A stretch of 64,000 nucleotides of DNA from Candidatus Calescibacterium sp. (GCA_025060505.1 JANXBU010000004.1:93117-157116), one strand, 5' to 3'. Positions 31,338-40,443 are shown, numbered from the stretch's first letter. A program made the numbers and translations. Notes: a model not told the origin generated them from the letters alone.

Positions 31338-32289
31338 CCTCGGCCAGATAAAAATATATACTTACGGTGTATTTCTTGCATTAGCTTTTATTCTTGCTAC
31401 AGACTATGTTTCAAGAGTATCAGATGAACTCAAGGTTCCACCAAAAGATATAATTGACCAAATAATATGGCTACTTATAGCCGGACTTCTTGGAACTCGT
31501 ATAGTATACATAATTCAGAACATAGGAGAATACATAGAAGAACCAATAAAAATACTCAAAATATGGGAGGGAGGATTAGCCTGGTACGGTGGAGTAATTT
31601 TCGGAATAATTTCAGTATATATATGGTCTAAAAAAAACCAAAAAGAGTTCCTAAGGGTACTTGACCTTGTTGCACTTGGTGTTATTTTAGGTCTCGCAAT
31701 AGGAAGATGGGGATGCTTTTCAGCCGGATGCTGCTACGGAAAACCAACAGACTTTTTCACATCGGTTATATTCAAAAACCCAAAGACCTTAGCGATACAG
31801 GGAGTTCCAATACACCCAACCCAAATATATGAAGCTTTGGGAATGTTTTTTGCATTCCTATTCGCAAGAGGAATTATGGTTGGAATTTCTGGAACGAAAA
31901 AAATATTTGAGCTCAAAACAGATATATTTATTGCATTCGAACTCATCCTGCTGAGGTTCTACTACCTTTGGTATTCAAAAGGAATATCATTTCCATCAAT
32001 AACTGACCTATGGTTCATTCCTGCTTTTATATTGATAACTTATCTGACGAAGTACATCGGTATAAAAATCGGAGAAGGTAAAAATTATTTCCCAGGTCTA
32101 ATTACAGGGTTTTACTCTATATCTTACGGAGCACTAAGATTCTTTCTTGAATTTGTAAGAGATCCTTCTGGTCTCTCTGGATTCATAGTAGACAAAGTTA
32201 TAACAGCAAATCATATCGTATCGGTTATCCTTTTCTTATTTGGAATGTATATACTTTTGTTCAGGAGTGCCAAAGCGGAGGGAAAATAA
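31318..32289 (+). CDS. lgt: Prolipoprotein diacylglyceryl transferase
   Basis: This 323-residue membrane enzyme transfers diacylglycerol to the lipobox Cys of preproteins. It has about seven membrane helices, GGLAWYGGVIFGI (Tyr replacing the His of the E. coli enzyme), GRWGCFSAGCCYG (a variant of the Lgt signature) and RFFLEFVRDPSG with the conserved Arg. The Tyr and Cys variants also occur in other bacterial lineages. It overlaps the end of murA by 20 bases. Its activity fits the lipoprotein signals seen at 21468 and 32822. Confidence 0.93.
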   Translation: MYPILLDLGQIKIYTYGVFLALAFILATDYVSRVSDELKVPPKDIIDQIIWLLIAGLLGTRIVYIIQNIGEYIEEPIKILKIWEGGLAWYGGVIFGIISVYIWSKKNQKEFLRVLDLVALGVILGLAIGRWGCFSAGCCYGKPTDFFTSVIFKNPKTLAIQGVPIHPTQIYEALGMFFAFLFARGIMVGISGTKKIFELKTDIFIAFELILLRFYYLWYSKGISFPSITDLWFIPAFILITYLTKYIGIKIGEGKNYFPGLITGFYSISYGALRFFLEFVRDPSGLSGFIVDKVITANHIVSVILFLFGMYILLFRSAKAEGK

Positions 32290-32369
32290 TATTCCAAAAA
32301 ATTCCTGAATCCTTCACTCTTATTTACTAAGTATTTCACAGCATCAACAGCAGTAAGAATCTGAAAAAA

Positions 32370-32822
32370 TTACCGCTGAAATTCAATTGTATCCTTACCA
32401 TCAAAAGGAGGACTAAATATAACTATCGCATAGACACCTTTTCCTCGTGCTAAAAAATAGTGAGGAGTACCTCTTTGAACAAACACAGAATCACCCTTTT
32501 TCATATCATATTTTTTATCTCCTACAAAAAATACACCTTTACCTTTCAAAATAATCACAAAAAGATCGTGTTTTTGATGTACATGTGGTTTCTCTCCTGT
32601 ATCAATTCTTACTAAATGAAAACTCAGGTCTTGTGTTCTGTGTAGCTCCTTTCTTCCTATTCCATCTGACCAAGAAAGTTGCTCATTTTCTACAATAAAT
32701 GTTTTATCGCCGGAAGCAAAATATATCTCTTTTTTACTACAAGAATAGATTAGAGATGACGAAACCAATGTAAACAGAGCAAAAAACAAGAACAGGAAAA
32801 ATTTGAAAGAATTGGGAGTCAT
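32370..32822 (-). CDS. Cupin-domain lipoprotein
   Basis: The 150-residue protein starts with a lipoprotein-like signal ending SSLIYSC (lipobox Cys near residue 28). A single cupin barrel follows: HVHQKHDLFVIILKGKGVF supplies two His, and GTPHYF a third, so metal binding is plausible. It would sit at the membrane surface facing the periplasm. The ligand is unknown. A 33-base tandem duplication directly upstream includes the DNA just before its start codon. Confidence 0.75.
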   Translation of the reverse strand: MTPNSFKFFLFLFFALFTLVSSSLIYSCSKKEIYFASGDKTFIVENEQLSWSDGIGRKELHRTQDLSFHLVRIDTGEKPHVHQKHDLFVIILKGKGVFFVGDKKYDMKKGDSVFVQRGTPHYFLARGKGVYAIVIFSPPFDGKDTIEFQR

Positions 32823-32886
32823 ATCAATAGAGATTTTAAGAAAAATTTAATGTATATCAATAGAGATTTTAAGAAAAATTTAATGC
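32821..32886. repeat. Perfect 33-base tandem duplication upstream of the cupin gene
   Basis: Units 32821-32853 and 32854-32886 are identical except for the last base (t/c). The duplication covers the leader of the cupin lipoprotein gene on the minus strand and doubles any site it contains. Confidence 0.9.
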
Positions 32887-32907
32887 ATCAAAACCTATTG
32901 ACAAAAA

Positions 32908-34308
32908 TCATAGTTTCCTATATTCTTTAAATTCTTTTGCAACTTCCTGAATAGATTGTTTCGCATCACCGAATAACATATATGAGTTATCAAGATAGAA
33001 CAGAGGATTTGGAACTCCTGAAAACCCAGCTCGCATACTTCTTTTGAGTACTATTACAGTTTTGGCTCTGTCCACTTCTATGATAGGCATTCCGGATATC
33101 GGAGTATCTTTTGAATCACGTGCAAGTGGGTTGACAACATCGTTTGCTCCAATAACAAAAGCTATATCTGTTTCTGAAATCAGAGAATTGGATTCTTCAA
33201 GGGTTTTTATTTTATCATATGGTATGTCTGCTTCTGCGAGAAGAACATTCATGTGTCCTGGCATTCTTCCAGCAACCGGATGGATTGCAAAATACACTTC
33301 TTTTCCATCTTTTGTAAGAAGATTGAAAAGTTCTTTCACGGCAAACTGAGCTTGCGAAACAGCCATACCGTATCCTGGGACAAAGGCTATGGTATTTGCG
33401 GAATCAAGTAAAATTGCGACTTCCTGTGGATCTGTTTTCTTAACCCTTCCCTTTATTTGAACACCAGCAAAAGCTTCTTCTGTCATCTGAATAGTGACAT
33501 TCCCTATGAGTATATCTACAAATTTTCTGTTCATTGCATCTGCCATGATTTTCGTGAGGATGAATCCGGATGAACCGACAAGCGAACCTGTTATTATCAA
33601 TCCATAGTTGTTCAGCACGAACCCAGAAATCGCAGCTGCAAGCCCAGAGTAAGCGTTAAGCAGAGATATAGCAACTGGCATATCAGCTCCACCAATCGGT
33701 ATCACAAGCATAACTCCAAGAACAGCGGAAACCCCAAAAATAATCCAAGCAAAATTTACATTTCCCGAACTTACTAGAAATCCTGTTAGCACCAAAGCTG
33801 ATATTAGAAGAACAAGGTTCCAGAGCTTATGAAGCGGCAAAGATATAGGATCTCCTTTGATTATTTCTTGGAGTTTAGCGAATGCGATGAAACTTCCAAA
33901 GAATGTAACCGAACCAACAATTATTGAAAGACCAACAGCTGCTCTGTTCCACTCCAAAGGGACACCCTCTGGAATTTTAAAAGCACCATAAAGAGTAGAG
34001 ATAGCAACAAGAGCAGAAGCAATACCACCGAACCCGTTAAATATTGCAACTGTTTGGGGCATTTGAGTCATTTTAACAAGATAAGCCCAAGCTCCTCCAG
34101 CGACCGCACCTATTATAAGACCAATTGCTATGTTTCTGAAATGAACTATGTCTTTGACGAAGAGAGTAGCAACAACAGCAAGCAGCATACCGAAAGCCGA
34201 AATCAGATTTCCTCTGACAGCAGTTTTTGGAGAACTCAGAAGTTTCAGCCCAAAAATAAAAAGAACAGCGCTTACAAGGTAGGCAATATCTATAAGAGAT
34301 TCCCTCAT
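32908..34308 (-). CDS. pntB: NAD(P) transhydrogenase subunit beta
   Basis: This 466-residue inner-membrane protein has about eight or nine membrane helices, then the NADP-binding domain III: VAILLDSANTIAFVPGYGMAVSQAQ, HPVAGRMPGHMNVLLAEA and FVIGANDVVNPLARDS are diagnostic. It uses the proton gradient to reduce NADP with NADH. A strong GGGGGTGAG ribosome site precedes the ATG. It follows pntAB after 14 bases. The NAD-binding subunit PntAA is not beside them. Confidence 0.96.
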   Translation of the reverse strand: MRESLIDIAYLVSAVLFIFGLKLLSSPKTAVRGNLISAFGMLLAVVATLFVKDIVHFRNIAIGLIIGAVAGGAWAYLVKMTQMPQTVAIFNGFGGIASALVAISTLYGAFKIPEGVPLEWNRAAVGLSIIVGSVTFFGSFIAFAKLQEIIKGDPISLPLHKLWNLVLLISALVLTGFLVSSGNVNFAWIIFGVSAVLGVMLVIPIGGADMPVAISLLNAYSGLAAAISGFVLNNYGLIITGSLVGSSGFILTKIMADAMNRKFVDILIGNVTIQMTEEAFAGVQIKGRVKKTDPQEVAILLDSANTIAFVPGYGMAVSQAQFAVKELFNLLTKDGKEVYFAIHPVAGRMPGHMNVLLAEADIPYDKIKTLEESNSLISETDIAFVIGANDVVNPLARDSKDTPISGMPIIEVDRAKTVIVLKRSMRAGFSGVPNPLFYLDNSYMLFGDAKQSIQEVAKEFKEYRKL

Positions 34309-34322
34309 AATCTCACCCCCAT

Positions 34323-34601
34323 CTATTTTCTAAACATTCTGAGCATTCTATCTGTAACTAGATAGCCTCCGAAAACATTTACTGAAGCAAAAACAACGGC
34401 GAGTGTTCCGAGTATTTCAGCTACCCTCTGCTCACCGGCTCCAGCAGCAACAAGGGAACCAACAAGAGTTATACCACTTATAGCATTAGAACCAGACATA
34501 AGAGGAGTGTGTAAAAGGGGGGGAACTTTTGTTATAACCTCAAAACCAGATATAAGTGCTAAGACAAAAATTATTATACCAACTGTAACCGGATCTACCA
34601 T
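34323..34601 (-). CDS. pntAB: NAD(P) transhydrogenase alpha subunit, membrane part
   Basis: The 92-residue protein is the separate membrane domain of the alpha subunit found in three-subunit transhydrogenases. It has helices around VGIIIFVLALISGFEVITKVP and LAVVFASVNVFGGYLVTDRML. A GGAGGG ribosome site lies upstream. It should assemble with PntB and a soluble PntAA, which must be encoded elsewhere; the next gene upstream is an unrelated cyclase. Confidence 0.93.
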   Translation of the reverse strand: MVDPVTVGIIIFVLALISGFEVITKVPPLLHTPLMSGSNAISGITLVGSLVAAGAGEQRVAEILGTLAVVFASVNVFGGYLVTDRMLRMFRK

Positions 34602-34687
34602 AAATTTTCCCTCCTTTTACAAGATTGTTACTCCGTAGGATTTAGATTTTCAAATTTCAAGAAGTTTGATTCCTGAAATTGAGCGAT

Positions 34688-35932
34688 CTAGTCTCGAACG
34701 ACCATTGTTTTTGTAATTGTATCATGTAGAAGACTTTTACCACGACTTATCAGAAGTGGGATGATTATACCAAGACCTGCTGGAAGAACCATAAATATAA
34801 GCAAAATAGCTCGCAGAAAAGAAATTCTTATATCCGGAGGAGATCTGTCTAATCTTTCTACTCTTATCTTCATTATCCACTCACCCAACGTTCTACCTTT
34901 GAAAAAAAACCAAGAAAGAGAAAGATAGATAGCAAACATAAATATTTCAATACCGCTGAGATACAGATAAGATATAGAAAACTTCTTTTCCTCACCGATT
35001 TTTATCTCAACCTTACCTGGTTCTGTATATATTTCTCCGCCCTGTGTCTCTATCTCAAGCTCACCTCTTCCAGCTTTGATTTTGCCAAGCGGTGTCTCAA
35101 ATTCAAAAAGTTTTATATCTTCTTGTGGGATTTTCTTCTCTGGATCATTCACCTCCCTTTTCTCCACAGCACCGGACTCTGCTACATCACCAGATTTAGT
35201 AATCTCCTCTCCTTCTATTTTGGCAATTTCACTCTCTTGGCTAGCGTCAATTTTTTGTAGAACCTCATTTTTATCATGGCCGAACAGACCTCTGAAAGCA
35301 AAGGTAGTGATCAATCCCACAGATGATACAAATACTATAACATCAAGATAAAAGGCAATGAATCGTTCCCATAATCCAGCTGGTTTTACATAAAACCTGA
35401 CATCATCTGTTTCAGAAACGAACCTTTCAGGATCTCCGTATACAAATATTTTTATACCATCCCCAACGCCCTTTACAGAGAGTTCCTTTGTTGGTAAAAA
35501 ACCGTTTTTATCTTTAAGAATATGATAAGTTGATTCAGATATAGCGAGGGCACCACCCTTAAGAGTTTCAAGCATTCTGAAAGCGAAATTTACATCGTGA
35601 CCAAAAACATCATTATCATCGAAAAAAACTTCCCCAACCGTTACAAAAATCTTGGCTTTTGTTTGAGTTTCTCTGTAATAGTCAATTATCTTTCGCGAGA
35701 AATTTATTGATTTATCTATTGTATTGAAGACAACGATTGCACCATCTCCCAAAAACTTTATTACCTTGCCATTATTCGATTCAGCATTGGTTTGAATCAA
35801 AGATTTGAAATTTTCAAGAAAATTTGAGAGCTCATCTGCTGAGAGATTAGAGGAAAAGTTCGTAAAACCTTCAAGATCAACAATAGTAAGGACAATCAAT
35901 TGTGGAGACCTTTTTGTCTCCAAATTATTCAT
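34688..35932 (-). CDS. Class III nucleotide cyclase fused to an RDD membrane domain
   Basis: The 414-residue protein has an N-terminal adenylate/guanylate cyclase domain (about residues 10-165) with both metal Asp residues (Asp19 in VDLEGFT, Asp63 in FLGDGAIVVF) and the GHDVNFAFRM segment carrying the transition-state Asn and Arg, so catalysis looks intact. A C-terminal RDD domain follows (GLWERFIAFYLDVIVF, then GRTLGEWIMKIRV and LLHDTITKT), split by a charged loop of about 100 residues. RDD domains are thought to act in transport or membrane sensing. I chose the ATG at 35932 over a TTG at 35938. A cyclic-nucleotide-binding protein is encoded at 54.5 kb. The fusion is unusual. Confidence 0.85.
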   Translation of the reverse strand: MNNLETKRSPQLIVLTIVDLEGFTNFSSNLSADELSNFLENFKSLIQTNAESNNGKVIKFLGDGAIVVFNTIDKSINFSRKIIDYYRETQTKAKIFVTVGEVFFDDNDVFGHDVNFAFRMLETLKGGALAISESTYHILKDKNGFLPTKELSVKGVGDGIKIFVYGDPERFVSETDDVRFYVKPAGLWERFIAFYLDVIVFVSSVGLITTFAFRGLFGHDKNEVLQKIDASQESEIAKIEGEEITKSGDVAESGAVEKREVNDPEKKIPQEDIKLFEFETPLGKIKAGRGELEIETQGGEIYTEPGKVEIKIGEEKKFSISYLYLSGIEIFMFAIYLSLSWFFFKGRTLGEWIMKIRVERLDRSPPDIRISFLRAILLIFMVLPAGLGIIIPLLISRGKSLLHDTITKTMVVRD

Positions 35933-36125
35933 TACCAAATATATAGTATAAATATTTCTGCAAGAAGATTAATTAGTAAAAGCTATCATTCACCACTGTT
36001 CTGTCGCAATCAATTTCTGGGTAAAGAATTTCAAAAAGATAACTGCGCGATTCGCTACAAAAGTTCAAAGATGCCTTTTTGAGCTTATACTTAAGCTGAT
36101 ATAAGAAAATTAAGATAAAATAAAA

Positions 36126-37472
36126 TCACAATTTTGAGCTCACCGTACTCCCCTCAGTATCAATTATTTTTAGAGTTTTTCCGTTGTGTAGTTTATTTCT
36201 TATCGTATTCTCAACTATATTCATAGGACAGAAAGGTCCGCACATAGAACAAGCTTTTGTTTTTGTGGATCTTTCTTCATATATCTTTCTTGCTTCGTTA
36301 GGAAACAGAAGGAATTGAAATTGTGTCTTCCAATCAAGTTTGTACCTTGCTTCGGAAACGATTTTATTTCTCTCAACCGCTTTTGTATTTCCTCGTGCGA
36401 GGTCTGCGATGTGTGCAGCTATTTTGAAAGCAATAAGACCATCTTTTACATGTTCTGGTGTGGGTAATCCAAGATGTTCTGCGGGAGTTATGTAGCATAG
36501 CATATCAGCTCCATACATTCCAGCAAGAGCTCCCCCTATTGCTCCGGCGATATGATCAAATCCAGCAGCAGTGTCACAGGGAAGCATCCCCAAAATGTAA
36601 AAAGGAGCACCCCTGCACAATTTCTTTTGTATCTGAACATTTGTTGCCACTTCATTAAGAGGAATATGACCAGGACCCTCTACCATAGTTTGAACTCCTG
36701 CTTTTCTTGCTCTTTCAACGAGTTCTCCGAGAGTAATAAGTTCGTGAATTTGCGGTCTATCTGTTGAGTCTGATGTTGAACCTGGGCGCAGGCTATCTCC
36801 TAAACTCAGTGTCATATCGTACTCCCTTGCAATCTCAAGCAATCTATCAAAGTACTTGTAAAGAGGATTTTCCTGCTCATTGTATATCATCCAAGCTGCC
36901 ATAAGCCCACCACCACGAGAGACGATTCCAGTTGTTCTTGAAGTATTCATGTATGTTCTCAAAGCTTCCAAAGTTATACCACAGTGAACCGTGATGAAAT
37001 CAACTCCTCTCTTTCCGTGTTCCTCTATTACTTCAAACAGGTCATCGACTGTCATTTTGAAAAACGAGCCTTTTTCCTTCGCCGCACGAAACTCTGCTTC
37101 ATATATGGGAACAGTTCCGAGAGGAACTTTTGCTTTACTTATCAAAGTTCGCATTATGTTTTCAAGATCTCCACCAGTTGATAAATCCATAACGGTATCT
37201 GCACCGTACTGATGTGAAATCTCTATTTTCTCTATTTCTTCTTCAAGATTAACATAGTCATACGAAGTTCCCAAATTAACGTTAACTTTTACAGAAAGTC
37301 CCTGACCTATACCGGTGAATCTATGTATATCATGATTCGGATTTGCTGGAATAACAACGAGACCCGCTGCGACAAGTTCTCTTAATTTCTCCGGTTCAAT
37401 GCCCTCAACTTCTGCAACATATCTCATCTGTTCCGTTATTATACCTTTTTTTGCACTTTCAAGTTGAGTCAT
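36126..37472 (-). CDS. thiC: Phosphomethylpyrimidine synthase
   Basis: This 448-residue radical-SAM enzyme makes the thiamine pyrimidine from aminoimidazole ribotide. It has MVEGPGHIPLNEV, FYILGMLPCDTA and the C-terminal cluster motif CSMCGPFCPM. The start at 37472 (MTQLESAKKGIIT) is set by a GGAGG site seven bases upstream; the ATG at 37490 has no such site. No TPP riboswitch elements are visible upstream. Confidence 0.96.
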   Translation of the reverse strand: MTQLESAKKGIITEQMRYVAEVEGIEPEKLRELVAAGLVVIPANPNHDIHRFTGIGQGLSVKVNVNLGTSYDYVNLEEEIEKIEISHQYGADTVMDLSTGGDLENIMRTLISKAKVPLGTVPIYEAEFRAAKEKGSFFKMTVDDLFEVIEEHGKRGVDFITVHCGITLEALRTYMNTSRTTGIVSRGGGLMAAWMIYNEQENPLYKYFDRLLEIAREYDMTLSLGDSLRPGSTSDSTDRPQIHELITLGELVERARKAGVQTMVEGPGHIPLNEVATNVQIQKKLCRGAPFYILGMLPCDTAAGFDHIAGAIGGALAGMYGADMLCYITPAEHLGLPTPEHVKDGLIAFKIAAHIADLARGNTKAVERNKIVSEARYKLDWKTQFQFLLFPNEARKIYEERSTKTKACSMCGPFCPMNIVENTIRNKLHNGKTLKIIDTEGSTVSSKL

Positions 37473-37898
37473 ACCAAAACCTCCAATCATAAAATGTTAG
37501 TAATTGTACAAAATAAATAAATGTTTTATCAAATTTCGCTACAAACAAGCTTGACCAAAACTTATTGATCAGTTAGCTATAATTTCAATCGCTAGCGAGA
37601 AACAATATAGACCAAACAACATATGTAGTTTAGTCCGTATCAAATACGAACCCATAAATTCTTTTTGCATTAAAAATAAATAACTTTTTCCGGAAAACAT
37701 AATAAAGATTGAGCAAAAATACCTTATGATCTCAAAAAACAGTTTAGATAATGCTGTGGAGTGAAAAAAAGAATATACAAAATAATGAAAAACGCTACCC
37801 CGTTGCAAACACTTATGCAAACTCTTAAAATCCATGGCAGACAAAAATCTCCGCAAGAACCAGATTCGTGAATCAAAGTCAAGAAACTATAAAACTTA
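37473..37898. other. Gene-free stretch between thiC and the GcvH-like gene
   Basis: A 95-codon minus-strand frame here (37569-37856) has no recognisable features and an unnatural Phe/Tyr-rich composition, so I do not call it. No hairpin terminator or riboswitch is evident. Confidence 0.4.
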
Positions 37899-38297
37899 TT
37901 ATTTTTCTTCTAGAGTCTCTAAGAATTCCTTATACTGTTCGCTTGTCATAAGCTGTGATTCAAGATTATCAGATGTTTCAATTTCGATCAACCAACCGTC
38001 TTTATACAAACCATCGCCATAAAGAACATCTGGAGATTCAGTCAATTCGGAATTCACTTTCGTGACCGTTCCGGAAACCGGAGAGATTATCTCGAATTCA
38101 TAATCCGGCATTTTGATCAACCCCAAAACATCTCCAGCGGAGACCTCACTACCCTGATCAACATCAAAAGCAATTTCCTCTATTTCATCTGAAATGGAAA
38201 ATATATAATCAGTGAGGTAAAGCCTAACCCTTTCTCCCTTTGTTTTTTTCACCGCTATGTGATCTTCGGAGTAGAAAAATCCTTTTGGTATCTTCAT
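37899..38297 (-). CDS. GcvH-like protein lacking the lipoyl lysine
   Basis: The 132-residue protein aligns along its length with the glycine-cleavage H protein (AFDVDQGSEVSAGDVLGLI, ISPVSGTVTKVN, LYKDGWLIEIE). In the family the lipoylated Lys lies eight residues before the conserved PVSG; at that place there is Asp65 in LIKMPDYEFEIISPVSG. Lys62 is three residues off. The protein is therefore probably not lipoylated in the usual way and is unlikely to serve glycine cleavage. No gcvP or gcvT is in the window. A structural or carrier role without lipoate is possible. Confidence 0.75.
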   Translation of the reverse strand: MKIPKGFFYSEDHIAVKKTKGERVRLYLTDYIFSISDEIEEIAFDVDQGSEVSAGDVLGLIKMPDYEFEIISPVSGTVTKVNSELTESPDVLYGDGLYKDGWLIEIETSDNLESQLMTSEQYKEFLETLEEK

Positions 38298-38798
38298 AAC
38301 TTTTAACTTTCCGTATTTTATACTTTCCTAAGTCATAAAATCAAAAAAAACAAAAATTTTCGGTTTAATCACTTTGCTATAAAAATGTCCCTGTTATTGA
38401 TTGAAGATCACAAAAAACGAATCAGATCTTCAAGAACCCTACTAAGAAATTCAGACAATGAGAAAGCAAATGATTCCTGTTCAAATAATTGGCTTATCTG
38501 AAAACATACAGAATTTTCTTGAAGAGCTTCCTGAGCATAATATTTTCATCCATAAATTACAAGATTCTTGCGAAAGGATAAATGATTTTTAGAAACGTCA
38601 TTAACTTACGACATCCTAAATCTGAAATGAAATCTTTTTCGTCAGAGCATTCATACGGATTACACCAATTATACAATGATTTATTTATGGATAAACAAGT
38701 TTATGGTTTTGATTTTTTCCTAAGGCTAGTTTAGAGCTTTTATTCTCTATCTATTTTTGCAACAGAGTACTTTCATCAACAATTTCTTTACAATACAT
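38298..38798. other. Gene-poor stretch with a possible receiver-domain remnant
   Basis: Apart from the remnant listed at 38385-38592 nothing supported is seen. No terminator or RNA gene is evident. Confidence 0.4.
38385..38592 (+). pseudogene. Possible remnant of a response-regulator gene
   Basis: An ATG at 38385 opens a 38-codon frame starting MSLLLIEDHKKRIRSSRTLL, which resembles the first strand and helix of a receiver domain. An overlapping frame from 38458 has IPVQIIGLSEN, like the fourth strand. The middle is missing, so at most this is a decayed gene. The match is short and could be chance. Confidence 0.25.
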
Positions 38799-39722
38799 CT
38801 AACCCCTAAAAACAGTTTTCAGGTATCCCTCATAAATCATTGGAGCTGTTCTGAGTTTATTAAGCTCAGAAGGTCTTATTAGTTTGAATGAAGTATGCTC
38901 CCAGTCTATTTTGACAAATTCAACAGGAGATATGGCAGAAATAGCCAAAAAAGGATGTATTACCCACCTTATCCTTATTTTTGGATCTACAAACTCAAAT
39001 GGAGAGCCCTGAATCATTTCTTTGATGAATTCTTTTTTCATTGATGTTTCTTCCTCCAATTCCTTGAACGCTGTCTGTAAAGAAGTTTCACCTTTCTCGA
39101 TATGTCCGGAAGCTACGCCCCACATTCCCTTATATGTTCCAACCTTTCTGCTCCTTTTCATCACCAGAATCCTACCATTGTAGTAAACAAATGTAGAAGA
39201 GACTTCTTTTGTTTCCAAATCCCATCCTATTATATGATTTTTTGCAGCCGAAAAGCAGAAAGCAGCTATGTTCTCCATAATTCTTTTTCTATCTCCCCTG
39301 AACACGTTTACGAAACTTGTTTTACCCTTCTTTGAGCGCACCGAAACAAAAGAAAGACCAACTGGCTTCTGCGGAGTTCCACCATCCGGCCCAAGTATAG
39401 AGCTTTCACAGACCACAACATCTGCTCCTGAAATACTTATGAATTTTTCCGCGCAAACGTCTACAAACTCTTCCGAAACAGCCCCCTTTGGAGAATTGAA
39501 ATCAAAATAATTTTTCATATCGTAGGAGTACGGCACAATAGATCCTATGAATATCTTTGATGCTCCCTTTCTTTTCACTATGTTATATGAAAGGAAACCG
39601 CCCACGGAACACTCAACAAACGCAATTTTCAGCTTCTTGTAATGAAGCAAACCCACAAGCTCTTGCGCTCTCTTTTCAAAGTTACCAAAATACGGAGAAT
39701 ACGGAATATTTTTCTCAAGCAT
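38799..39722 (-). CDS. CinA C-terminal (PncC-like) domain fused to a Nudix hydrolase
   Basis: The 307-residue protein joins two domains. Residues about 16-130 match the CinA C-terminal/PncC fold, which deamidates nicotinamide mononucleotide: KIAFVECSVGGFLS aligns with the family's 'AESCTGG', and PYSYDMK keeps the conserved Tyr and Lys, as does DGGTPQKPVGL. The catalytic Ser of 'ESC' is Cys38 here, with Ser39 next to it. Residues 150-307 form a Nudix domain with box GHIEKGE, then KELEEETSM (206-228; Lys for Arg and Ser for Gly). A Nudix partner could split NAD-like dinucleotides to NMN or hydrolyse ADP-ribose. The start is the ATG at 39722, rather than a TTG at 39743. Confidence 0.8.
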   Translation of the reverse strand: MLEKNIPYSPYFGNFEKRAQELVGLLHYKKLKIAFVECSVGGFLSYNIVKRKGASKIFIGSIVPYSYDMKNYFDFNSPKGAVSEEFVDVCAEKFISISGADVVVCESSILGPDGGTPQKPVGLSFVSVRSKKGKTSFVNVFRGDRKRIMENIAAFCFSAAKNHIIGWDLETKEVSSTFVYYNGRILVMKRSRKVGTYKGMWGVASGHIEKGETSLQTAFKELEEETSMKKEFIKEMIQGSPFEFVDPKIRIRWVIHPFLAISAISPVEFVKIDWEHTSFKLIRPSELNKLRTAPMIYEGYLKTVFRG

Positions 39723-39765
39723 GACCAAAATAGGATAAGGCAAAATACAAATTTTAAAAGATAAA

Positions 39766-40443
39766 CTATCTTCTTGTTCCGTAAAACATATTAGGTAAAG
39801 AACTCCAGAAGCTCAGGTATGGAATCGCAAATTCCCTTACTACTTTCTGAACTCCCTCAGCCCATCCCCAATCATGAAAGATTACATATCCACCACTTTT
39901 TAACATAGGAAAGAATAATTCAAAGTCAGTCTTGCAACCTTCATATGAATGATCTCCATCTATAAAAAGTAAATCTATTCGACCATTCGTAATCTCTCTT
40001 ACCTTCTCTACGGCTTTGTAGGAAAAATCTCTGATTGTTATTATCTTGTGACGAAAGGCATAGGTATTTTTTAAAAATTCACCATAGGTGTCTCTTTTCT
40101 CCTCATTCATTGCATCGTTCATCCAGGTGTCAACACATATAAGCTTTGAGTTTGATTTTAAACCGGCGCTTATAAAACATGCAGATGCTCCAAGATAAGA
40201 ACCAATCTCAAGAGCAAAACCATCCACTACTTCAGATGCCAAATAAAACAATTTCCTCTTTTCATTTGGCATAACGCTGGTTCTTATCTTTTCTGCTTCC
40301 TTCAGCTCGGGATGTAATTCAAGGAAAACTTTATGCTTTATAGTTTCTGAAATCTGATAAGGTAAATTTCTCAATATCTTTACTGAAACCTGAACGGTTC
40401 CAACAAATCCCTTCCTTTTGATTTTCTGTAAGATTTCAGTCAT
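39766..40443 (-). CDS. Class I SAM methyltransferase (Methyltransf_24 type)
   Basis: The 225-residue protein has the SAM motif GFALEIGSYLGASACFI and the downstream IDLLFIDGDHSYEGCKTDFELFF and GGYVIFHDWGW segments of the CmcI/Methyltransf_24 group, which often acts on sugars or cell-surface glycans. It diverges from the sugar cassette that starts at 40531, and could belong to the same function. The acceptor is unknown. Confidence 0.8.
   Translation of the reverse strand: MTEILQKIKRKGFVGTVQVSVKILRNLPYQISETIKHKVFLELHPELKEAEKIRTSVMPNEKRKLFYLASEVVDGFALEIGSYLGASACFISAGLKSNSKLICVDTWMNDAMNEEKRDTYGEFLKNTYAFRHKIITIRDFSYKAVEKVREITNGRIDLLFIDGDHSYEGCKTDFELFFPMLKSGGYVIFHDWGWAEGVQKVVREFAIPYLSFWSSLPNMFYGTRR

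Noticed and set aside
37473-37700. TPP riboswitch upstream of thiC
   Set aside because: None of the conserved CTGAGA or GGATAATGCC-like elements is visible on the minus strand before the start.
37569-37856. 95-codon minus-strand frame
   Set aside because: No ribosome site, no recognisable domain and an unnatural aromatic-rich composition; likely chance.
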